A program made the translations under genes and the position numbers. A stretch of DNA of 13,851 nucleotides, taken from NCBI GenBank assembly GCA_902488725.1, contig CABTXO010000013.1, positions 1-13,851 on the forward strand. Reading direction: 5' to 3'. Shown here piece after piece: positions 7,623 to 13,851 of the stretch; positions within the stretch are counted from its first letter, which is position 1; each line of letters begins with the position of its first letter. This DNA comes from an uncultured Bacteroidales bacterium. GTDB lineage: Bacteria > Bacteroidota > Bacteroidia > Bacteroidales > UBA932. Under the pieces are notes generated by a model. The model had not been told where the DNA came from, did not search any database, and saw nothing but the letters and a program-made list of their open reading frames with translations.

Positions 7623-7637
7623 GCGCGGAGCCCGCGC
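7623..7637 (+). other. Short GC-rich hairpin after the HAD gene
   Basis: GCGCGG (7623-7628) and CCGCGC (7632-7637) form a perfect 6-bp GC stem with a 3-nt loop, 15 nt after the HAD stop. No T-run follows, so it is not a standard intrinsic terminator; it may stabilise the 3' end or attenuate read-through into the lipoprotein gene. Confidence 0.3.
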
Positions 7638-7741
7638 ATCGGGTGTCTCAAATCCGGGGGGCAACCGCTATGAAATCAAAAGAAATCCCTATCTTGCGCC
7701 ATAAAAAGTTACTTGAAAAACACCATCTAAAACTCAACGAC

Positions 7742-8536
7742 ATGACAACAAGCAAATGCCTGAAGAATGCGCTGCATTCTCTCCTGCCCGTCCTTGCGGC
7801 GTGCGGCATCCTTTTCGCGGGCTGCGACAAAGAAGAAACAAACGGAAATTCGTCCGTCAAGGATTCGTGGACGGGTCTCGTGAACGAGAAGAAGGAGACC
7901 CCGCAGATTAGCGGAAACGAAATGCGCTGGGGCAGCCATGTCTACACGATGACGGGAGATCTGGAGCACACGGTCTGGAAGGAAAGCGGGACCGGAACGG
8001 TCACGTTCACAAATATCCCTTCGGGCTACACGGAATTCGCCGCCGTGTACGAGTTCCTGGGCAAGACCCCGCATGGAACGGCCGCGATGACGGTGATGGC
8101 GATGGAAATCTATTTCCGCAACAAATCCACCGGAGAGAAATGCATCGATTTACTCGTGTCCCCGACCAAGCGAGCCGACATGAAGCGGGCGTTGACCTCC
8201 AACCGTTCAGACTACCGCTATCTGGCTGCCGCCCAACTGGAAGGCGCGACGCCTTTCAACGGCTACCAGCCCTCGGAGCCGTACACCGTCAAGTTCTACG
8301 GCACATCGACTCAAAACCAGTTCCTGCACAGTCCTGAAGGGGAGGTCACCTTCATGGTGTACCACAGCAAGGGCTACGGCTACAACAATTCGAATGAACT
8401 GATCGATCCGCTGGGCAAAAAAATGCTGATCCGGACCGTCCTTTACGACGGTGATGCGCTGGGCAAGGTCAACTATGCCGGAGACAGCTACCTCAAGCCC
8501 TTCACCATCAAAGGCACGTTCGCCGGGCTGAAATAG
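7742..8536 (+). CDS. Lipoprotein of unknown function (possibly DUF6935-like)
   Basis: A 264-aa lipoprotein. The N-terminus is a signal-II peptide (MTTSKCLKNALHSLLPVLAA...) with two candidate lipobox cysteines: C21 (LAAC) and C28 (FAGC). C28 is favoured because it is followed by DKEE, resembling the K-(D/E)2 lipoprotein export signal that places lipoproteins on the cell surface in some Bacteroidota. The mature domain looks beta-rich, with blocks such as TGTVTFTNIPSGYTEFAAVY and GEVTFMVYHSKGYGY. From memory it resembles a Bacteroidales family of unknown function (I believe DUF6935); this needs a search. The frame is open from well upstream and includes an ATG at 7604 overlapping the HAD stop and another at 7670, but only the start at 7742 puts the signal peptide at the N-terminus. 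A weak TATCTTG (7690-7696) may be a degenerate -7 box. No enzyme motif is seen. Confidence 0.75.
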   Translation: MTTSKCLKNALHSLLPVLAACGILFAGCDKEETNGNSSVKDSWTGLVNEKKETPQISGNEMRWGSHVYTMTGDLEHTVWKESGTGTVTFTNIPSGYTEFAAVYEFLGKTPHGTAAMTVMAMEIYFRNKSTGEKCIDLLVSPTKRADMKRALTSNRSDYRYLAAAQLEGATPFNGYQPSEPYTVKFYGTSTQNQFLHSPEGEVTFMVYHSKGYGYNNSNELIDPLGKKMLIRTVLYDGDALGKVNYAGDSYLKPFTIKGTFAGLK

Positions 8537-8563
8537 TTCCACAGCCTTTCCCCGGGCACTTCT

Positions 8564-8590
8564 GCGTAAACATCCATTTCGCGTTTTTTT
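8564..8590 (+). terminator. Weak candidate terminator after the lipoprotein gene
   Basis: GCG-t-AAA (8564-8570) can pair with TTTCGC (8577-8582), with one bulged T and a 6-nt loop, and is followed at once by G and seven T residues (8584-8590). The stem is short and AT-containing, so this is tentative. It lies 27 nt after the lipoprotein stop. Confidence 0.3.
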
Positions 8591-8592
8591 CT

Positions 8593-8600
8593 TATCTTTA
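8593..8600 (+). promoter_or_regulatory. Candidate -7 box for the AI-2E family gene
   Basis: TATCTTTA differs from TAnnTTTG only at the last base and lies 47 nt before ATG 8648. No TTG is present at the expected -33 distance. The position, right after the T-run of the possible lipoprotein terminator, suggests a new transcription unit. Confidence 0.3.
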
Positions 8601-8647
8601 CCAACCCGCAAGAACGGCGGAAAAGTCGAAACAAAAACGCAAAGAGG

Positions 8648-9823
8648 ATGAACCACGAGAGAAGTGTAGACAAACTGGCCCGGTACACGATGTATGCGGT
8701 AGCGACCGCCGGAATTCTGGCAATCTGCTGGTATTTCAGAAGCGTGCTGGTGTACATCATTCTGGCCGCGGTCGTGGCCCTCATCGGCCGGCCGGTCCGG
8801 AACGGGCTCCGGAAAATCCGGATCAAAGGCCGGGGGCTGCCGGACTGGCTGTCGGCCATCCTGACGCTGCTCCTGATTCTAGTGATTTTCTTCGGAATCC
8901 TCACCCAGATCATTCCGGTGATTTACGGCATCGTCCAGAACATCTCCGACAACCTCCAGACCGCCTCGGTCGGCGGGGGCGAGATCAATGTCGTCTTCGA
9001 CCGGTTCAACCGGTGGCTGACCGGGGTTGTCCCGACACTTGACCCGGATTTCAAGATCCAGGAAGCCGTGGTGCAATGGATCAAGGATGCCTTTGACCTT
9101 GCGAAAGTCTCGACGTCCATCACCAGCGTGGTCGGTTCCGTGGCCTCCGCCGTCAGTGCTTTCGGAGTCGGCCTCTTCTCGGTGGTCTTCATTTCCTTCT
9201 TCTTCATCAAGGAAGAGGGATTGTTCCGCCGGATGGTCGGCTCCGTCGTGCCCGACCATGTGGAAGGGGAAGCCATCCGGGCGATCGGGGACATCGAGCA
9301 CCTGCTGTCCCGCTATTTCGTGGGCTTGCTCACCGAAGTGCTGGGAGTCGCGCTGCTGAACTTCCTGGGGCTCTGGCTGATCGCCCGTCTGGGATTCTCG
9401 GCCGCGATCGGCATCGCCTTCATGGCCGGCCTGCTGAATGTCATCCCCTACGTGGGGCCCTGGATCGGGGGCGCCATCGGCCTGGTCCTCGGCCTGGTGC
9501 TGAAGTACAGCGGCGCCGCCGTGATCGGCGTCTATCCCAACTTCTGGATCGCGTCCATGAGCCTGCTTGCGGTGTTCTTCGTGACCCAGCTCATCGACAA
9601 CTTTCTCTTCCAGCCCTTGATCTACTCGACCAGCATCAAGTCCAGCCCGCTGGAAATCTTCATCGTCCTCCTCGTCGCCGGGAACGTCGGGGGGATCTGG
9701 GGCATGCTGGTCGCCATCCCCTCCTACACCATCGTCCGCGTCATCGCAGCCCGCTTCTTCGGCGACTTCAAACCGATCCGCCGGCTGGTCAACGACGAAG
9801 GATCCGCTCACGCACCCAAGTAG
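8648..9823 (+). CDS. AI-2E family transporter (PerM/YhhT-like membrane protein)
   Basis: A 391-aa polytopic inner-membrane protein. Hydrophobic segments lie at about 14-47 (two close helices), 67-97, 160-187 and in a C-terminal block from about 223 to 367. The family signature region GLLNVIPYVGPWIGG (261-275) is followed by DNFLFQPLIYSTSI (317-330) and SPLEIFIVLLVAGNVGGIWGM (two runs, 333-353), all typical of the AI-2E exporter/PerM family (UPF0118). Members have been linked to autoinducer-2 export, Na+/H+ antiport or, for most, nothing defined; the substrate here is unknown. The ATG at 8648 is preceded by AAAGAGG with no spacer, too close for a functional Shine-Dalgarno. The last 16 bp overlap the 3' end of the convergent SGNH gene. 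Confidence 0.9.
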   Translation: MNHERSVDKLARYTMYAVATAGILAICWYFRSVLVYIILAAVVALIGRPVRNGLRKIRIKGRGLPDWLSAILTLLLILVIFFGILTQIIPVIYGIVQNISDNLQTASVGGGEINVVFDRFNRWLTGVVPTLDPDFKIQEAVVQWIKDAFDLAKVSTSITSVVGSVASAVSAFGVGLFSVVFISFFFIKEEGLFRRMVGSVVPDHVEGEAIRAIGDIEHLLSRYFVGLLTEVLGVALLNFLGLWLIARLGFSAAIGIAFMAGLLNVIPYVGPWIGGAIGLVLGLVLKYSGAAVIGVYPNFWIASMSLLAVFFVTQLIDNFLFQPLIYSTSIKSSPLEIFIVLLVAGNVGGIWGMLVAIPSYTIVRVIAARFFGDFKPIRRLVNDEGSAHAPK

Positions 9824-11145
9824 GGTGCGTAGACCCGGGCGATGCGACGGTAGCCTTCAGCGTTCGGATGGATGCCGTCCGAGAACACGGATTCGTCGAA
9901 GGATCCGTCCGCCTTCAGCAGGACCGGCCACACATCGACGATGTCGTAGTCGGTCAGCGTCCCGACCAGCTTCTGTTCAAGGAGCCGGTTCACTCGTGCG
10001 ACCTTCTGCAGGGCCTCTCCCCGTCTGGGATAGATCTTCACCACGTGGATCCGGGCTTCCGGCTGCAGGGTCCGGATGTACCGGACAAGGCCGGCGACCC
10101 CTTCCGCGATGTCTTCCTCGGAACGGAGGCCGATGTCGTTCGTGCCCGCCATGACGAAAATATGCCGGGCGGAATAGCCGTCCAGTTCCCCATGGCTCAT
10201 CCGCCAGACCATGTTCCCGATGCGATCCCAGCCGCAGCCGAGATTGAGGACATTGTGGCCGCGGAAAAGGGTCTCCCAGGAATCGGCACCCGCATGCCGC
10301 TTGTCGTACGGTTCGCCGGACCAGTAGTGGGTGATGGAATTGCCGATCAGCACGATGTCCGGATCGGGATGCGTCACCCGGTTGCGCCAGAGCACCTGCG
10401 CATGGCGTTCCGACCATTCGTAGGAGGCGATGTCGCGGCGCTGGCGGACCGGCCGCATCGCGTCGGACAGTTGCGCGGGCAGCTGCTGCATGCGGCGGAT
10501 CCGGGACACCAGCCGGGCGGCATCCGCGCGGCGGGCGCAGAGACGCAGGGCGGCATGTCCCTTTCCGGCCGCCGTCAGCACGGGCAGATCGACCGCACGC
10601 TGCACCACGTTCCGGATGCCTTCGGAGGGCCGGGAGACGGGTTCTTCCGGAATATGCCGGAGGACGACCGGCCGCTCCAGCGGAACCGGTTCAAAGGAGA
10701 AGGAATATTCCGCCGGCACCCCGACTTCCAGCCAGGTCACGGTGTTGTAGAGGGGAAGACAGAGCCGGAATTCATTCCCGAAACGGGCGGCGCGGCCGTA
10801 ATCGACCCGGAACCGGAACGTGAGGGTGTCTCCTTCCGTCCGGCCGAAGTTGCCGAGGCCTTCCAGCAGGTGGAAGTTTCCGTCGTTGTCGATGTCGAAG
10901 AGGTCCAGCCCATAGGCGGCCAGGGCGGTGGCACCGGCGGGAATCCGGCGGGAGGCGGTCTGGTAGCGGACGGTGATCTCCGGGGCGTTGGTGACGAAAT
11001 CGAGGTTGCCGCGGTCAAGGGTCCAGCAATGGCCGGAAGGGCCGAGCGGCTTTTCCGTCAATGGATCGTGCCATACGGGGGCGGCGGACGCCAAGAGGCC
11101 GAGAAGCAGCCCCGACAAGAGAGTGGTCAAACGTAACGTTTTCAT
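9808..11145 (-). CDS. Secreted SGNH/GDSL hydrolase with N-terminal GxDLY-type domain
   Basis: A 445-aa exported esterase-type enzyme. The signal peptide is MKTLRLTTLLSGLLLGLLASA with cleavage near residues 20-22. Residues about 25-155 form a beta-rich domain containing AAYGLDLFDIDNDG, matching the GxDLY signature found at the N-terminus of Bacteroidota SGNH hydrolases. The catalytic SGNH domain fills about 260-445: block I IVLIGNSITHYW (S270), block II GCGWDRIGN (303-311), block III AGTNDIG (N336), and block V FSDGIHPN (D423, H426). All catalytic residues are present. The substrate is unknown; carbohydrate or glycan ester deacylation is a reasonable inference for this architecture. The ATG lies 2 nt after the MATE stop on the same strand, so the two are probably co-transcribed. 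Confidence 0.88.
   Translation of the reverse strand: MKTLRLTTLLSGLLLGLLASAAPVWHDPLTEKPLGPSGHCWTLDRGNLDFVTNAPEITVRYQTASRRIPAGATALAAYGLDLFDIDNDGNFHLLEGLGNFGRTEGDTLTFRFRVDYGRAARFGNEFRLCLPLYNTVTWLEVGVPAEYSFSFEPVPLERPVVLRHIPEEPVSRPSEGIRNVVQRAVDLPVLTAAGKGHAALRLCARRADAARLVSRIRRMQQLPAQLSDAMRPVRQRRDIASYEWSERHAQVLWRNRVTHPDPDIVLIGNSITHYWSGEPYDKRHAGADSWETLFRGHNVLNLGCGWDRIGNMVWRMSHGELDGYSARHIFVMAGTNDIGLRSEEDIAEGVAGLVRYIRTLQPEARIHVVKIYPRRGEALQKVARVNRLLEQKLVGTLTDYDIVDVWPVLLKADGSFDESVFSDGIHPNAEGYRRIARVYAPYLGA
9810..9830. other. Perfect hairpin within overlapping convergent stop codons
   Basis: ACGCACCC (9810-9817) and GGGTGCGT (9823-9830) form a perfect 8-bp, GC-rich stem with the 5-nt loop AAGTA. The element begins at the last base of the SGNH stop (9808-9810) and spans the AI-2E stop (9821-9823), so it lies inside the 3' end of both genes. 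No T-run follows on either side. A bidirectional transcript-end or RNA-stability hairpin is the simplest reading. Confidence 0.55.
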
Positions 11146-11147
11146 AT

Positions 11148-12503
11148 TCAGTGAGTGATGATTTTATTCTGACGACCGAGCCGGTGGAAGAAGATCAGGA
11201 TGAAAGGGATCGAGGTGAGCATGGAAAGCACGTCCGCCACGGGCTGTGCCAGCTCGACACCGCGGATGCCGAAAGCCTGTTCAAACAGCAGGAGGACCGG
11301 CACGAAGTAGAGGCCGGAGCGCAGCATGGCAAGGAAGGAGGCTTCCAGGGACTTCCCCGTCGACTGGAAGGTCATGTTCGTAAGCACGGCCACGGGCTGC
11401 GTCATCAAGGCGAGGGCGGCGAACCGAAGCGCCGGCGTTCCGACAGCCGTGACGGCCGGGTCGTCTCGGAAGAAGCGGATCAGGGGCTCGGCGGCCAGCA
11501 GCAGCCCCGTGCAGCACACGAACATCACCGCAAGGGAGACAGAAAGCGTGAAACGGTAGGCGGCGCGGAGTCGGGACCATTTCCGAGCGCCGTAGTTGAA
11601 GCCGGCGACCGGCTGGTAGCCCTGTCCCAACCCGATGCCGATGGCGAAGGTGAAATGGATGACCCGTCCGACGATGGCCATGGCGGCCACGGCAGCATCG
11701 CCGTAGAGCGCCGCCGTGTGGTTCAGGAAGATCGCGCCGACCCCGTTGAAGGCGTGCCGGATGAGGCTCGGGATGCCCACGCTCACGATGTCCGCCAGCT
11801 CCCGGAAGCGGAACATGCCGCTGCGCAGCAGGATGCGGCTCTGAGTCTTCCCCCGCAGGAAGATGCTCAGCAGGATGCAGAAGCTCGCCAGCTGGGACAG
11901 GGCCGTGGCGAGGCCCGCACCGGCTGTTCCCATCTTCAGGACAAAGATGAAGAGCGGATCCAGGAAGATGTTCAGGACGGCGCCGGTCACGAGGCCGGCC
12001 ATGGCCTTCCGGGCAAGTCCTTCGTAGCGCAGGATGTTGTTCAGCACGAAGCTGCCGACGATGAAGGGGGCGCCGGCGGCGATGAAACGGATATAGTCCC
12101 GGGCGTAGGGCAGGATGGTCTCCGTGCTGCCGAGGAAGCGGAGCAGCGGGTCCAGGAACAGGAGGCTGCCGGCTCCGAACAGCAGACCGAAACCGACGGC
12201 GGAGAGAAATCCAGTGCTCGCGATCCGCGTGGCGTGGCCGGGATCCCGCTCCCCCAGCGAGCGGGAGATCTTGCTGCCGGAGCCCTGCCCGAACATGAAT
12301 CCGACGGCCTGGAGGAAGACCATGTAGCTGAACACGATGCCGATCGCCCCGGAGGCGGAGGTGTCCAGCCGGCCCACGAAGGTGGCGTCAGCCAGGTTGT
12401 AGAGGTTCGTCATCAGCATGCTGATGATCGACGGGATGCCGAGGGTGACGACGAGATGCCCCACGGGCGATTCCGTCATGTTCCGGTACCGTGCCTCCGA
12501 CAT
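11148..12503 (-). CDS. MATE family multidrug/metabolite exporter
   Basis: With the start at 12503 (MSEARYRNM) this is a 451-aa, normally sized MATE protein with about 12 membrane segments in two homologous halves. Characteristic motifs are TLGIPSIISMLMTNLYNLAD followed by ATFVGRLDTSASGAIGI in the first half, the GQGSGSKISRSLGERD loop, and GQGYQPVAGFNYGARKW in the second half. It probably exports an organic cation or drug-like substrate using an ion gradient; the substrate cannot be read from sequence. The open frame extends to 12587, but that extension contains a perfect TATCTTTG promoter box (12547-12540), so the later start is preferred. The stop is 2 nt from the SGNH hydrolase ATG. Confidence 0.92.
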   Translation of the reverse strand: MSEARYRNMTESPVGHLVVTLGIPSIISMLMTNLYNLADATFVGRLDTSASGAIGIVFSYMVFLQAVGFMFGQGSGSKISRSLGERDPGHATRIASTGFLSAVGFGLLFGAGSLLFLDPLLRFLGSTETILPYARDYIRFIAAGAPFIVGSFVLNNILRYEGLARKAMAGLVTGAVLNIFLDPLFIFVLKMGTAGAGLATALSQLASFCILLSIFLRGKTQSRILLRSGMFRFRELADIVSVGIPSLIRHAFNGVGAIFLNHTAALYGDAAVAAMAIVGRVIHFTFAIGIGLGQGYQPVAGFNYGARKWSRLRAAYRFTLSVSLAVMFVCCTGLLLAAEPLIRFFRDDPAVTAVGTPALRFAALALMTQPVAVLTNMTFQSTGKSLEASFLAMLRSGLYFVPVLLLFEQAFGIRGVELAQPVADVLSMLTSIPFILIFFHRLGRQNKIITH

Positions 12504-12539
12504 CTGCTCTCTGTGTGATTCCTGGTTTTGCAAATTGTT

Positions 12540-12547
12540 CAAAGATA
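12540..12547 (-). promoter_or_regulatory. Probable -7 box for the MATE-SGNH operon
   Basis: The minus strand reads TATCTTTG (12547-12540), a perfect TAnnTTTG match, with transcription expected to begin near 12533 and a leader of about 30 nt before ATG 12503. I see no TTG at the expected -33 spacing. Confidence 0.55.
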
Positions 12548-12592
12548 CGGATTTTTCAGGATTTCTGATTTCCGTCATCTTTTGCAACTACA

Positions 12593-12705
12593 ATGATCGG
12601 AACCATCGCCAATGCCGGCTGCATCGTGGTCGGCACGCTGATGGGGACCCTATTCAAAAGGGCCTCGGGGCGAAGTATTCAGATGCGCTGTTCACCGCCA
12701 TCGGT
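12593..12705 (+). pseudogene. DUF554 family membrane protein, frameshifted N-terminal remnant
   Basis: From ATG 12593 the frame reads MIGTIANAGCIVVGTLMGTL then FK, the start of a DUF554 family protein (small polytopic membrane proteins of unknown role; MIGTIxNxxxIxxGxxxG is typical). After K22 the frame is wrong. Restoring one base in the A-run at 12656-12659 gives KGLGAKYSDALFTAIG (12661-12705), the expected continuation. Homology then stops: the expected next transmembrane part is missing and the DNA instead carries a coding-like fragment on the opposite strand. So there is one 1-bp deletion and a truncation leaving about 38 of the family's usual 220-230 residues. The 12506-12592 gap upstream is the former divergent promoter region with the MATE gene. 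Confidence 0.7.
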
Positions 12706-12860
12706 TCGCCGTGGGCAAGCTCGCCGATGAGTTTGTCCCTGTAGCGGGCGTGGCGGGCCGGCGGATTCTCCAGGTCCTCGATCCGGCAGCCGCAGACGGT
12801 GCCCGTGATGAGGCTGGCCTTGGGATTCAGGTGGCCCGCTCGTTGTGCTTTTCCGTTGCT
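12705..12860 (-). pseudogene. Unidentified coding-sequence fragment
   Basis: A minus-strand frame without a start codon contains HLNPKASLITGTVCGCRIED, then LENPPARHARYRDKLIGELA and HGEP. From about 12839 down to 12705 nearly every codon ends in G or C, a strong sign that this was once a translated frame, and the residue pattern looks like a folded protein rather than a shadow. Upstream, the frame stays open into the alkaline phosphatase gene in a different phase, but the third-position bias fades beyond about 12840, so the fragment probably begins there. I do not recognise the family with confidence. It looks like an internal or C-terminal piece of a gene joined to the broken DUF554 gene in opposite orientation. 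Confidence 0.45.
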
Positions 12861-12886
12861 TGCATCATATTCGTGGAATGTCCAGT

Positions 12887-13851
12887 CTATTTCGAAAGGA
12901 TCTCCATGAGCTTGCGCCCGATCTGGGCATTGGTGTGGATCCCGGAGAACCAGCAGGAGCCGGGACCGTAGGCGAAGAGGGGGACGGTGACCGGACTGTG
13001 GCCGACGGAGGCGAATGCGCCCTTCACCTGCTGCTTCGCGGGATTCCCGGCCAAGACGGACATCGCCCCGGTTTCATGGTCGGCGGTAATGATCACCAGG
13101 GTGTGACCGTCGGCCTCAGCGAAGCGGATCGCCGCCTCGACCGCCTGGTCGAAGTCCAGCACCTCCTTCACCGTGGCAGGAAAATCATTCTTATGGCTGG
13201 TCTTGTCGATCCGCGCGCCTTCCACCATCAGGAAAAAGCCTTTTTTGGAGACCGCGTCCAGATAGTCCATGGCGTAACGGGTCGTGGCGGGCAGGAAGCC
13301 CTTCCGTGCCGGATTGTCGATCGAGCCGCATTCCGCCTGGGGCGGCAGGTAGCCCAGCTTGCCGGAGCGGGGGTAGGCGCCGCGGGTATGGACCACCTCG
13401 AAGGCAGCGCGGATCCTGCCGCTGATCTCGACCGGAATGGAGTCCAGCGTCTCCCGGCTGCCTCCGGAAAAGAAATTGAGGTGGCTGCCGGCCAGGTCGT
13501 TCCACAGTCCACGCGTATTTTTGCGATCTTTTTGGTGGGCAAAAAATGCCGACGGAGTAGCGCCGGACATCAGATCCGTCGTCAAGACGCCGGTCGCATA
13601 GCCATGCGAGGACGCCACTTCCGTCATATTCTTCAGCGGATGATTCTGCATGTCCACTCCGATCGCGTTGTTGTGCGTGCTCGTGCCGGTGGCGTAGGCC
13701 GTAGCCGACGCGCCCGAATCGGTGATGAAGCTGGAGCCGGACTGGGTGCGCACCAGGCCGGACACCCGCAGGTTGGTCATCGTCAGCGCTCCCCCGTTGG
13801 CGAACAAGGCCGCATTGACGTGCGACAGGCCCATGCCGTCGCCGATCATCA
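12887..13851 (-). CDS. PhoA-type alkaline phosphatase (partial, 5' end outside window)
   Basis: The 320 residues present cover most of the catalytic domain; the signal peptide and start lie beyond the window, and the ATG at 13849 is internal (ILMIGDGMG is the usual motif). Using M at 13849 as 1: metal ligand D4 in IGDGMG; nucleophile S45 in ITDSGASATA; ATPSAFFAHQKDR (97-109) with the expected phosphate-binding Arg region; E210, D215, K216 and H219 in VEGARIDKTSHKND; D257-H258 in ITADHETG; H284 in GHSPVTVPLFAYGPG. All catalytic and metal ligands therefore appear intact, with E. coli-like ASP-Lys (DK) after the glutamate. Such enzymes are exported to the periplasm or outer surface and release phosphate from monoesters. 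It ends LMEILSK with TAG at 12887-12889. No terminator is obvious downstream. Confidence 0.92.
   Translation of the reverse strand, partial: MIGDGMGLSHVNAALFANGGALTMTNLRVSGLVRTQSGSSFITDSGASATAYATGTSTHNNAIGVDMQNHPLKNMTEVASSHGYATGVLTTDLMSGATPSAFFAHQKDRKNTRGLWNDLAGSHLNFFSGGSRETLDSIPVEISGRIRAAFEVVHTRGAYPRSGKLGYLPPQAECGSIDNPARKGFLPATTRYAMDYLDAVSKKGFFLMVEGARIDKTSHKNDFPATVKEVLDFDQAVEAAIRFAEADGHTLVIITADHETGAMSVLAGNPAKQQVKGAFASVGHSPVTVPLFAYGPGSCWFSGIHTNAQIGRKLMEILSK

Noticed and set aside
11148..12503. MATE plus SGNH hydrolase as part of a natural-product or resistance cluster
   Set aside because: No biosynthetic enzymes or regulators adjoin them; the pair is more simply an envelope-related operon.
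1..13851. A phosphate-starvation cluster, because PhoH-like and alkaline phosphatase genes lie at the two ends
   Set aside because: They are 12.7 kb apart on opposite strands with unrelated core genes between; PhoH-family proteins in this phylum are not reliably phosphate-regulated, and I saw no repeated Pho-box-like sequence.
1..13851. tRNA, rRNA, CRISPR arrays, insertion sequences, attachment sites
   Set aside because: I looked for tandem spaced repeats, transposase motifs and tRNA-like cloverleaf sequence in the non-coding gaps and found none by eye.

Overview
The window reads as chromosomal DNA of a GC-rich member of the Bacteroidota, most likely Bacteroidales (Alistipes-like would fit, but this is inference). 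The evidence is: (i) gyrA followed by a secreted TPR gene and divergent from clpC, an arrangement I recall as common in Bacteroidales; (ii) promoter -7 boxes of the Bacteroidota type TAnnTTTG upstream of gyrA, clpC, a small ORF and the MATE gene, with no consistent Shine-Dalgarno sequences; (iii) a lipoprotein with a CDKEE start resembling the Bacteroidota lipoprotein export signal; (iv) coding sequence with strong G/C at third codon positions.

Layout. 1-158 is the 3' end of a phoH-like gene (+). 159-4037 is a minus-strand pair, gyrA followed by a periplasmic TPR protein. 4038-4360 is the divergent gyrA/clpC control region: two promoters flank about 200 bp of GC-rich DNA that holds a long imperfect inverted repeat. 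4361-6724 is clpC (+). Overlapping its stop codon is a convergent 42-codon ORF with coding-like codon use and its own -7 box (6721-6849, -). Then on + come a HAD phosphatase (6936-7607), a lipoprotein of unknown function (7742-8536) and an AI-2E family membrane protein (8648-9823). On - are a secreted SGNH hydrolase (9808-11145) and a MATE exporter (11148-12503), 2 bp apart and probably one operon. 12588-12886 is a short gene graveyard: a frameshifted, truncated DUF554 N-terminus on + beside an unidentified coding fragment on -. 12887-13851 is a PhoA-type alkaline phosphatase (-) cut by the window end.

The genes are mostly core functions: DNA supercoiling, regulated proteolysis, envelope transport and phosphoester or ester hydrolysis. 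I see no defence island, transposon, CRISPR array, tRNA or rRNA, and no large undescribed system. The points most worth a second look are the 42-aa ORF convergent with clpC, a ClpC that lacks the usual middle (UVR) domain, the inverted repeat between the gyrA and clpC promoters, the hairpins spanning convergent stop codons, and the decayed DUF554 locus.
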